Source: JAKZVK01 sp965248255
GTDB lineage: Bacteria > Acidobacteriota > Terriglobia > Bryobacterales > UBA6623
Length of the DNA: 64,000 nucleotides
Assembly (NCBI GenBank): GCA_965248255.1
Contig: CBDFIW010000004.1
Location: 1,240,001 to 1,304,000, forward strand
Reading direction: 5' to 3'
The position numbers and the translations under genes are program-made. The notes beneath the pieces are model-generated. The model had not been told where the DNA came from. It searched no databases and worked only from the letters and a program-made list of their open reading frames with translations. This document shows positions 57,723 through 64,000 of this stretch, piece after piece. How positions within the stretch are numbered: position 1 is the stretch's first letter; each line of letters opens with the position of its first letter.

Positions 57723-57753
57723 TAGTAGGACACCGTGGGCCACTACCTTCCTC

Positions 57754-58707
57754 GTGGTTCTGGCCGCGATGGTACTGACTACTTGGGGCTTCCGTAACGC
57801 CCAAGCCCAGCAAACCCCCATCGGCCCGAAGTGGTGGCCGTCGGAATGGGGTCCTGAGGACCAACGGGGGGCAGCCAATCGCCTCACGCCCGCCAAGGTC
57901 CTCGAGGCACGCGACCTGATCAAGACCGGCCGTACCTACCAACTCGGTCAAGTGTACGAGCACGGCATGCCGATCCCCGGCAAACGCCACTTCAGCCTCA
58001 CCATACCCGGCCTGCCGACGGGAACGGTGAGCGGCAAGAACCGGGCTGTGTCGAACGACGAGATGTTCAGCGGCGAGATCGGCCAAGTGGGAACACAATT
58101 TGACGGCCTAGGGCACGTCGGCGCCCGAGTGGATGAGGAAGACGTCTTCTACAACGGCTTCAAGCTCTCCGAGTTCGGCGACCCCTACGGCCTGAAGAAA
58201 CTCGGCGTCGAGAACGTCGGCGTTTTCTTTACGCGCGGGGTGCTGCTCGACCTGGCCTCGTTGAAAGGGGTGGGCCGTCTGCCGGTCGGCTACGTCGTCC
58301 AACCCGCGGAGCTACAGGCTGCCCTCGATGCACAGGGCCTGACAATCCGGCCGGGTGACGTCGTACTCATCCGCACCGGCCACGCCAAACTATGGATGAA
58401 GGACAACGCCACCTACGGCGAAGGCGAACCCGGCCTGGGACTCGCCGCAGCCAAGTTTTTGACCGATCGCAAAGTGGCGCTGATCGGCGCCGACACGTGG
58501 GCGATCGAAGCGGTTCCTCACGAGGACCCCGAGCTTTCCTTCCCCGTCCACCAATGGACCCTGACTCGCCACGGCGTCTACCACTTGGAGAATCTCGATC
58601 TCGAGGCTCTAGCGGCGGACAAGGCTTACGAGTTCGCGTTCCTGTTCTCACCGCTGCGGCTCAAGGGAGCGACAGGCTCGCCAGGCAACCCGATCGCGGT
58701 CCGGTAG
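57754..58707 (+). CDS. Secreted cyclase-family (kynurenine formamidase-like) hydrolase
   Basis: The protein is about 317 residues from GTG 57754; ATG 57769 is an alternative. The open frame extends upstream only through MITE sequence. The N-terminus is a signal peptide ('VVLAAMVLTTWGFRNAQAQ'). The cyclase family (PF04199-like) metal motif is present as 'GTQFDGLGHVGARVDEE', in place of HxGTHxDxPxH. Other conserved blocks are 'GVFFTRGVLLDLASLKG', 'IRPGDVVLIRTGHAKLW', 'ALIGADTWAIEAVPHEDP' and 'VHQWTLTRHGVYHLENLDL'. It probably hydrolyses an amide or lactone outside the cytoplasm; the substrate is unknown. Confidence 0.82.
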   Translation: MVLAAMVLTTWGFRNAQAQQTPIGPKWWPSEWGPEDQRGAANRLTPAKVLEARDLIKTGRTYQLGQVYEHGMPIPGKRHFSLTIPGLPTGTVSGKNRAVSNDEMFSGEIGQVGTQFDGLGHVGARVDEEDVFYNGFKLSEFGDPYGLKKLGVENVGVFFTRGVLLDLASLKGVGRLPVGYVVQPAELQAALDAQGLTIRPGDVVLIRTGHAKLWMKDNATYGEGEPGLGLAAAKFLTDRKVALIGADTWAIEAVPHEDPELSFPVHQWTLTRHGVYHLENLDLEALAADKAYEFAFLFSPLRLKGATGSPGNPIAVR

Positions 58708-58768
58708 CCTGTGGCGCAAGATGCCCGCCTTGCCGAGACCCGGTTCCTTGAAAACGTCGGGCAGACAA

Positions 58769-58794
58769 TGTAGGGGCACAGCATGCTGTGCCCG
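58769..58794. repeat. TGTAGGGGCACAGCATGCTG palindrome
   Basis: This variant unit has GCACAGCATGCTGTGC, in which both strands of the stem have changed together relative to GCACGGCATGCCGTGC at 57207. Confidence 0.65.
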
Positions 58795-58847
58795 CTTGGA
58801 CGGCCCACGAAGGCGCCTCGGGGGTTTCACCGGCCAGCACCAGTCGA

Positions 58848-59729
58848 ATGCAATCAACAAAAAAGGGCATCCTCTACGCGATCTTGACCATGTGGCTGTT
58901 CGCCTCCATGGACGCCGGCTCGAAGTACCTGACCCTTCACTACTCGGTGATTCAGATCGTCTGGGTGAGGTACTTGTTCTTCGCGGCGTTCGCGATTCTG
59001 GTGATTGGCCCCTCTCGGCTCGCTTCGACCCTGCGGTCTCGGCGCCCGCGCCTTCAAGTCATCCGCTCGCTCGTTCTGGTCGGGGAAGTCACCAGCTTCG
59101 TGGTCGCCTTCCGCTACCTGCCGCTTGCCGATGTTCACGGCATCGCCGCGCTGACGCCACTGGTGGCGGTGGCTCTCGCCGCCATCTTTCTAAGGGAAAA
59201 AGTTGCCTCGCATCGCTGGGTGGCGGTCGCTGTCGGGTTTGTCGGTGTGTTGATCATTATCCGGCCGGGTTTAGGAGTGATGGACCGTACGGCAGTGTTC
59301 CCGTTGTTGGCTGCCTTGTTTTGGGGCGTCTACCAAATTCTGGTTCGTCTGGCCAGCCGGTTCGACAGCGCGAAAACGACCTGGCTTTACACGGGGTTGG
59401 TGGGCGCCGTTGTGGTGACCCTCGTCGCGCCGTTTCAATGGCGCACACCCGATAGGCAAGGGTGGCTCCTGCTTCTCTTGGTCGGACTACTGGGAACTTG
59501 CGCCCACTTCTGTCTCATCAAGGCTCTCGAGGCCGCCCCGGCTTCCACTTTGCAGCCCTTCAACTACACACTCACGGTGTGGGCGGCGGTGATGGGCTTC
59601 GTTGTCTTTGGGGACTTACCCGATATTTGGACGGTGGCTGGCACGGGCATCGTGGTGGGCGGCGGCATCTACTCGCTGCGAGGCGAAAGCAGAACCGCGG
59701 GACAAGAGGATTCCGCATCGGCCCCGTAG
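58848..59729 (+). CDS. EamA-family (DMT) transporter
   Basis: The 293-residue protein starts at ATG 58848 ('MQSTKKGILYAILTMWLFAS'). It has ten hydrophobic helices in two EamA repeats, including 'FRYLPLADVHGIAALTPLVA', 'EKVASHRWVAVAVGFVGVLI' and 'LEAAPASTLQPFNYTLTVWA'. Such carriers export metabolites such as amino acids; the substrate is not predictable from sequence. It follows the cyclase gene on the same strand. Confidence 0.88.
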   Translation: MQSTKKGILYAILTMWLFASMDAGSKYLTLHYSVIQIVWVRYLFFAAFAILVIGPSRLASTLRSRRPRLQVIRSLVLVGEVTSFVVAFRYLPLADVHGIAALTPLVAVALAAIFLREKVASHRWVAVAVGFVGVLIIIRPGLGVMDRTAVFPLLAALFWGVYQILVRLASRFDSAKTTWLYTGLVGAVVVTLVAPFQWRTPDRQGWLLLLLVGLLGTCAHFCLIKALEAAPASTLQPFNYTLTVWAAVMGFVVFGDLPDIWTVAGTGIVVGGGIYSLRGESRTAGQEDSASAP

Positions 59730-59831
59730 CCCTCCTCATCGTTCTGTCCCATGGGCGTGGAGCCACACGATCTCGGTCATCGGGTAACCCGCCGTTGTGT
59801 CCGGCGGTAGGATAGTTGAGCGCATAAGCTA

Positions 59832-59958
59832 GTGGACTGTTGCAAAGAAAACTCAATCGTAGAACGAGCAGCCGGGCGGGCACTGGGGCCCGCCCCTGCA
59901 GTCGGGTGGACGCAGCGGTCCACCCCTACTACGCCTAAGGAATCTCGCGATATTCTAC
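59832..59958 (+). repeat. MITE, CTAG-type family, copy 2
   Basis: The element is 127 bp between TA dinucleotides (59830-59831, 59959-59960), the same length and orientation as copy 1 at 57596. It ends 36 bases before the start codon of the monooxygenase gene. Confidence 0.8.
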
Positions 59959-59994
59959 TAGCTCTCTGAAACTCTTCACTAAGAAGGAAGATTC

Positions 59995-61107
59995 ATGTCA
60001 CAACCATCCGCGCTGAAGTACGGCATGTTCGTCATGCCCGTCCACGACCCCACCAAGCCCTTGGCCCAGTGCTTTGACGAAGACCTCGAGTTGGCCCTCC
60101 AGTGCGAGGAACTGGGCTTCAGTGATTTCTGGGTCGGCGAGCACCACTCCTCGGCCTACGAAAACATCGTCATGCCCGAGATCTTTCTCGGCAAGGTGCT
60201 GGGCATGACGAAGTCGATGCGCGTCGGCGCCGCGCCGGTTTGCTTGCAGTATCACCACCCGGTGCACGTAGCCGGGCGGCTCGCCTTTCTCGACCATCTT
60301 TCACACGGGCGGTTGAACGTCTGCTTCGGCCCCGGCGCCGTGCCGACCGACATGGAGGTCTATGGGATCAGGCCGGAAGAAACCGGCGCCCGCGTGAGCG
60401 AAGCGATCGACATGATCCTCGAGATCTGGCGGAGCGATCCGCCGTACAAGATCGAAGGCAAGTTCTGGAATGTAAGCCTCGAAGAAGCGGTGGATGCCAA
60501 GATGGGCATCGGCAGCCTCCACAAACCGTTGCAGCAACCCACCCCGCCGATCTTCGTCCCCAGCATCAGCCGGGCCTCCGGCGGACTCAAGGCCGCCGCG
60601 GCCCGCGGCTTCCGGCCGATCAGCCACCACATGGTTCACACCGACGTACTGATCGATCAGTGGAAGACGTACGCCGCGGGCGCGGCGTCGGCAGGAAGGC
60701 AAGCCGACCCGGCGGCTTGGTGCGTCTCCCGCAACGTTCTCGTCGCCGACTCGACGGCCGAAGCCCGCCGGCTGGCTCGCGGCAACTCGCTCGGGTCCTG
60801 CATTCGGTACATTCTCGACCTGACCAACCGCCACTCCGGGTCCGGCCTCGCGATGTGGAAACCGCAGCCCGAGATGACCGACGACGAGTGCAACCTGGAT
60901 TACTTCATGGATGAGGTGATCATCGCGGGCGACCCCGATGAGGTGACCCGTCAGTTGCTCGAACTCCGCGAGCAGGTCGGTCCCTTCGGCACGCTGGTGC
61001 TCGTCGCTCATGACTGGGACGATCGTGACCGCTGGATCCGCAGCCTGGAGTTGTTCGCCCGGGAAGTCGTGCCCGCGTTCAACCGCGCGATCGGCGCGGT
61101 GGGGTAG
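59995..61107 (+). CDS. LLM-class (luciferase-like) flavin-dependent monooxygenase
   Basis: This 370-residue TIM-barrel enzyme uses reduced flavin and oxygen. Typical blocks are 'YGMFVMPVHDPTKPLAQCFD', 'LGFSDFWVGEHHSSAYENIV', 'LDHLSHGRLNVCFGPGAVPT', 'PPIFVPSISRASGGLKAAAA' and 'GDPDEVTRQLLELREQVGPF'. AAGAAGGAAG precedes ATG 59995 as a ribosome site. No flavin reductase gene is adjacent. The substrate is unknown. Confidence 0.88.
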   Translation: MSQPSALKYGMFVMPVHDPTKPLAQCFDEDLELALQCEELGFSDFWVGEHHSSAYENIVMPEIFLGKVLGMTKSMRVGAAPVCLQYHHPVHVAGRLAFLDHLSHGRLNVCFGPGAVPTDMEVYGIRPEETGARVSEAIDMILEIWRSDPPYKIEGKFWNVSLEEAVDAKMGIGSLHKPLQQPTPPIFVPSISRASGGLKAAAARGFRPISHHMVHTDVLIDQWKTYAAGAASAGRQADPAAWCVSRNVLVADSTAEARRLARGNSLGSCIRYILDLTNRHSGSGLAMWKPQPEMTDDECNLDYFMDEVIIAGDPDEVTRQLLELREQVGPFGTLVLVAHDWDDRDRWIRSLELFAREVVPAFNRAIGAVG

Positions 61108-61687
61108 AACCGTCGGTTTTGCACGGTGTTGCCCGGAAATTCCCGCTTTGCCCGGGTTTGCCGGTTCTTTGGCGTGGAGCGTCCAGCCCGGACCTCGTCG
61201 GGAGCTTGGCCGGCGGGATTTGTCAGGATTTGTCAGGATTTGGCACGGTTTTGCGATCGGTCGAGTTGGGGCCGAGCCGGCGGTCGGGTGTCGGTAAGAG
61301 TCAAACCCGCGGATCTCAAAACCGAGATCCGCGCTACGGGAGAGAGCAACATCGGAATCTGTCCTGGCCAGGAAACGGTCGTGTGGGTCCGGCGATCCGT
61401 CCGCACCGGTCGTTTCCGGTATCAGGTGGGAATAAAGTTTTCGAAAATCTGTGATCCCTATGAGGCGGGAAGGGCCAAGGAGTCGCGTGTTTCATGTGGC
61501 GGGTTTGGCGAGGGCGCTTGTTCGTTGATCCGTTAGGATGGGCCCGGCACCAATGATTGGGACAGGGACAGGGTTGGATCTGGTGGCTGCCATCATGAGG
61601 AACAGATCTAAGACCTTCATTCTAAATAAGTTCATACAGGTTGGGCTCGTTTGGTCGTCTTCTCATAGGGCGGCAGTTTCCCTCTAG
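61108..61687. other. Long intergenic region with repeats
   Basis: A short direct repeat (TTTGTCAGGA at about 61219 and 61229) comes first. A GCGGATCTCAAAACCGAGAT hairpin follows at about 61315, then the dispersed GGAAACG repeat (61359-61427). The last 200 bases are more A+T rich than the surroundings. No gene is recognised. Confidence 0.5.
61359..61427 (-). repeat. Dispersed repeat, copy b (inverted)
   Basis: This is the reverse-orientation partner of 28062-28128. Both copies are close to a short TTTATTCCC/GGGAATAAA motif. Confidence 0.65.
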
Positions 61688-61688
61688 C

Positions 61689-61728
61689 CAACAAATTTGT
61701 TGACAACAGATCTGTTGGATGAGACAAT
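61689..61728 (+). promoter_or_regulatory. Double palindromic operator overlapping a promoter
   Basis: CAACAAATTTGTTG (61689-61702) and CAACAGATCTGTTG (61704-61717) are two perfect 14-bp palindromes with centres 15 bp apart. A -35 box TTGACA (61700-61705) spans the junction between them, and GACAAT (61723-61728) lies 17 bases on as a -10 box. The ATG at 61735 starts six bases after the -10, so the transcript may be leaderless. A dimeric repressor binding both sites would block this promoter. Confidence 0.65.
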
Positions 61729-61734
61729 AGGCCT

Positions 61735-62973
61735 ATGAGCGCCCCGACTCTCAAACGAGCAACCGGGAACTGGGCAGTTGGAGACCAATTCTGGGACCGC
61801 GAAGCGGAAGTTTCCCTGTTCATCGAACGCCTCGACGAAGGTGCTCACCTACTTCTCACGGCTCCTCGCCGGATAGGCAAGACCAGCCTGATGAAAGAGG
61901 TTGCCCGACGGAGCCAACGAAGTTTCATTTGCCTCTACGTTGATCTTCAGAAGGCTGAATCGCCGTCCGACGCAGTCGTGGAACTGAGCTTGGCCACCCG
62001 CGAATACGAGCCGGCATGGAAGCGCTTCAGCTCTGTCTTCCAGAACGTTCTAAAGGACACGGTAGACACTATCAAGGTCAACGACCTGAGCGTCGTTCTT
62101 CGCAGCGGACTCACCTCCGCCAACTGGAGATCGAAGGGAGACGAACTCTTTCAGATTCTCGCGGAGCAGGATCAACCGGTCGCGGTGTTTCTTGACGAGG
62201 TGGCGATTCTCGTCAACAGACTTCTCCGAGGCAGCGACTACGTGATCACGGGCGAACGTCGGGAGGAAGTCGATGCCTTCCTGTCTTGGCTCCGTGCGAT
62301 CACAATTCGTCACCAGGGCAAGGTCCGGCTGGTTGTGACAGGCTCGATTGGCTTGGAGCCACTCGTTCGGCAAGCCGGGCTGAGCGCCACGCTGAACACC
62401 TTCACACCTTTCCATTTGGCGCCCTGGCCACGCGAGGTGGCCGCCGGTTGCCTCAGAGCGCTTTCCAACCATTACAAGTTGGCCCTGCCAGACGACGCTG
62501 TCGAGGCGATGCTCGATCGGTTGGGAGTATGCATACCGCATCATGTGCAGATGTTCTTCGACCACATTCTCCAGGAAGCCCGCCTGGCAGAAGTGCAGGA
62601 GGTCTCGCCGGCGCTAGTTGCCGAGGTCTATCAGCAATCGATGTTGGGTATTCGTGGACATGTCGAGCTGAGCCATTTTGAGGAGCGCCTCAAGATGGTG
62701 CTAGGGCCAGACCTCGATTCGCTAGCCCTCGATTTGCTGACTGAAGCGGCCGTAACAGGCGCATTGACTTCCGACGCGGCTCGAATACTAGCGCAGCGTC
62801 ACTGCGGCCAGGAGTGGGCGGCACCACTTCGGGACGTCCTAGACATCCTTGAACACGACGGCTACCTGGAGAACCGAGACGGCACGTATGCGTTTGTTTC
62901 GACGCTCCTCAAGGACTGGTGGAAGGGGCGCTTCCAGTTTGCCTTCATCCCTGCCACAGAAAGGTCACAGTAG
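61735..62973 (+). CDS. P-loop ATPase (archaeal-type AAA/STAND-like), first of a pair
   Basis: The 412-residue protein has Walker A 'LLTAPRRIGKTSLMKEV' (Lys49) and Walker B 'QPVAVFLDEVAIL' (Asp154, Glu155). A sensor-like 'VRLVVTGSIGLEPLV' follows. The PRRxGKT form is typical of the ATPase_2/MNS-like branch of STAND ATPases. The C-terminal half is helical, ending in a winged-helix-like region ('VLDILEHDGYLENRDGTYAF'). No recognisable ribosome site precedes the ATG, in line with a leaderless transcript. The gene is followed after one base by a second ATPase gene. The function is unknown; a regulatory or defence role is possible. Confidence 0.78.
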   Translation: MSAPTLKRATGNWAVGDQFWDREAEVSLFIERLDEGAHLLLTAPRRIGKTSLMKEVARRSQRSFICLYVDLQKAESPSDAVVELSLATREYEPAWKRFSSVFQNVLKDTVDTIKVNDLSVVLRSGLTSANWRSKGDELFQILAEQDQPVAVFLDEVAILVNRLLRGSDYVITGERREEVDAFLSWLRAITIRHQGKVRLVVTGSIGLEPLVRQAGLSATLNTFTPFHLAPWPREVAAGCLRALSNHYKLALPDDAVEAMLDRLGVCIPHHVQMFFDHILQEARLAEVQEVSPALVAEVYQQSMLGIRGHVELSHFEERLKMVLGPDLDSLALDLLTEAAVTGALTSDAARILAQRHCGQEWAAPLRDVLDILEHDGYLENRDGTYAFVSTLLKDWWKGRFQFAFIPATERSQ

Positions 62974-62974
62974 C

Positions 62975-64000
62975 GTGCAGATTGACACCCCTTTCAAATA
63001 CAACCCCGGTGTTCTCGGAGACGACGAACTAGTACGGTCTTTTGTCGTTCGCCATCGATGCCTCGACCTGATTCTCGAAACTCTGAGGGAGAACGGCGGC
63101 TCCAATAGCTCGAATCGGCACTTACTCGTCGTCGGGCCACGCGGCATAGGCAAGACTATGCTTGTCAGGCGTGTAGCGGCCGAGGTGCGATCCAATCCGG
63201 AGTACGTGGAGGCCTGGTTCCCCGTCGTGTTTGGCGAGGAGAGCTACCAAGTCAGTTCCTCGGGAGAGTTCTGGTTGGAAGCGCTGATCCATTTGATAGA
63301 TGACGAGGGCGGTCCTGAATGGGTGCGGACGCTAGACGAACTTCGAGGTGAACACAACGACGCCCGGCTGCGTGAACGTGCGCTCGCCCAACTCCTGGAT
63401 TTCTCCGACGCCAAAGGTAAGTACCTTTTACTGATAGTCGAAAACCTGAATATGCTGTGCGACCAGATGAGCGCCGAGGCCGCGTGGGAACTGCGTCACA
63501 CATTGCTGAACGAGCCTCGGATCATGCTGCTCGGTACAGCGACGAGCCGCTTTGACGCCATCGCCGATTCTGACCAGGCATGGTTTGAACTATTTGGCAT
63601 ACACGAGCTGAAACCATTGGGACGAGCTGAAAGCCGCAGTCTGTGGCGTGCAGTGGCAGATCAGGATCTGAAGCCTGGGCAGGTCCGGGCGATGAGGATT
63701 CTCACCGGCGGGAACCCTCGCCTATTGACAGTGCTGGCGGGGTTTGCGGCCAACCGGTCGTTTCACGAGCTGATGGAACAGCTTGTTCACCTAATTGATG
63801 ACCATACGGAGTACTTCAAGGGACACCTCGACGCCCTACCGCCGAAGGAGCGCAAGGTGTTCGTGGCTCTACTGGAGCACTGGAATCCGGTCTCAGCCGC
63901 TGACCTCGCTCACGCGACGCGCATGGGAGTGAACGAGGTGAGCGCACTCCTCAACCGCCTCGGTTCGCGCGGCGCTGTGGAAGTTGTCGAGAAGCGGCCT
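62975..64000 (+). CDS. P-loop ATPase with winged helix, second of a pair (runs off the window)
   Basis: GTG 62975 follows the previous stop after one base, so the two are co-translated. 342 codons are visible without a stop. Walker A is 'LLVVGPRGIGKTMLVRRV' (near residues 50-67). The Walker B position reads 'YLLLIVENLNML', with Glu in place of the usual Asp-Glu pair. 'RIMLLGTATSRFDAI' is sensor-like. A winged helix ('NPVSAADLAHATRMGVNEVS', 'ALLNRLGSRGAVEV') comes at about 300-342. More domains probably lie beyond the edge. Confidence 0.72.
   Translation, partial: MQIDTPFKYNPGVLGDDELVRSFVVRHRCLDLILETLRENGGSNSSNRHLLVVGPRGIGKTMLVRRVAAEVRSNPEYVEAWFPVVFGEESYQVSSSGEFWLEALIHLIDDEGGPEWVRTLDELRGEHNDARLRERALAQLLDFSDAKGKYLLLIVENLNMLCDQMSAEAAWELRHTLLNEPRIMLLGTATSRFDAIADSDQAWFELFGIHELKPLGRAESRSLWRAVADQDLKPGQVRAMRILTGGNPRLLTVLAGFAANRSFHELMEQLVHLIDDHTEYFKGHLDALPPKERKVFVALLEHWNPVSAADLAHATRMGVNEVSALLNRLGSRGAVEVVEKRP

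Larger units (their letters stand above)
57171..57753. other. Intergenic region dense in repeats
   Basis: It holds TGTAGGGGCACGGCATGCCG at 57207 and CGCCCCTGCCGGGGCTG at about 57441 and 57511. Between these is CCCACGGCTTGCGCCGTGGG (about 57479-57498), and the CTAG-type MITE is at 57596-57722. No gene is seen. Confidence 0.55.

Noticed and set aside
57187..57753. N-terminal extension of the cyclase-family frame
   Set aside because: It reads through REP units and a MITE, and the signal peptide begins near codon 190 of that frame.
1..64000. tRNA, rRNA, tmRNA or other housekeeping RNA genes
   Set aside because: I looked for T-loop-like GTTCGA contexts with matching acceptor stems and for rRNA core motifs and found none convincing; a covariance-model scan would be decisive.

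Overview
The window is a high-GC bacterial chromosome segment, most likely from an Acidobacteriota-like or similar environmental lineage. The hints are a broken regulator with a 'WKEIAAYL' HTH followed by a TolB-type beta-propeller, cytochrome c/PQQ quinoprotein pairs, a secreted GH29 fucosidase, a fused KorA, and abundant small GC-rich palindromes of the TGTAGGGGC and CCCCGGCAGGGG kinds. The taxonomy is inference. No rRNA or tRNA gene was recognised.

The dominant theme is mobile DNA. I see three full copies of IS630-type element A (1,164 bp), four full copies of IS630-type element B (1,094 bp, with a -1 frameshift transposase), and one IS630-type element C. There is also one IS1595-type, one IS5/IS427-type and one IS481-type element, an IS91-type element with its own tyrosine recombinase, three group II introns, an IS1380 remnant, and several MITE-like families. 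Insertions interrupt a TolB-like regulator gene, a RidA gene, a glycine-rich secreted protein gene and a group II intron ORF. For the first three, removing the element restores the reading frame exactly, which points to recent transposition.

Layout. 1-7.5 kb: fucosidase and cytochrome c-quinoprotein gene, framed by inverted copies of element A. 7.5-20.6 kb: fragments, the disrupted TolB-like gene, the IS91-type element, and two group II introns set head to tail. 20.8-23.4 kb: small membrane proteins and a frameshifted dimethylformamidase-like gene. 24.8-27.7 kb: korAB (2-oxoacid:ferredoxin oxidoreductase). 28.4-30.3 kb: third intron. 30.4-34.2 kb: diheme cytochrome c and quinoprotein, the latter joined in frame to an IS481 transposase. 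34.4-43.6 kb: core metabolism and transport, namely mmsA-like dehydrogenase, an MgtE-domain protein with an NRAMP-like transporter, uppS-cdsA, a mannonate dehydratase-like gene and a radical SAM gene. 44-48.6 kb: a large secreted protein flanked by copies of a 182-bp element, and disrupted ridA. 48.6-55.3 kb: elements A, B and C, a HEPN/AbiU2-like gene and a HigBA-type toxin-antitoxin pair. 55.4-61.1 kb: a nested-palindrome element, a second NRAMP-like transporter, a cyclase-family enzyme, an EamA transporter and a luciferase-like monooxygenase. 61.7-64 kb: two adjacent P-loop ATPase genes behind a striking double palindrome that overlaps a promoter; the second gene runs off the window.

The most noteworthy signals are these: two group II intron copies that share a YAGD (not YADD) reverse transcriptase beside a YADD-bearing relative; the paired-ATPase locus with its double operator; the covarying nested hairpins at 55.4 kb; and MITE families whose ends resemble the resident IS630 element. 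Eight single-base frameshifts in otherwise well-preserved genes mean either real decay or indel errors in the assembly; read them with that caution.
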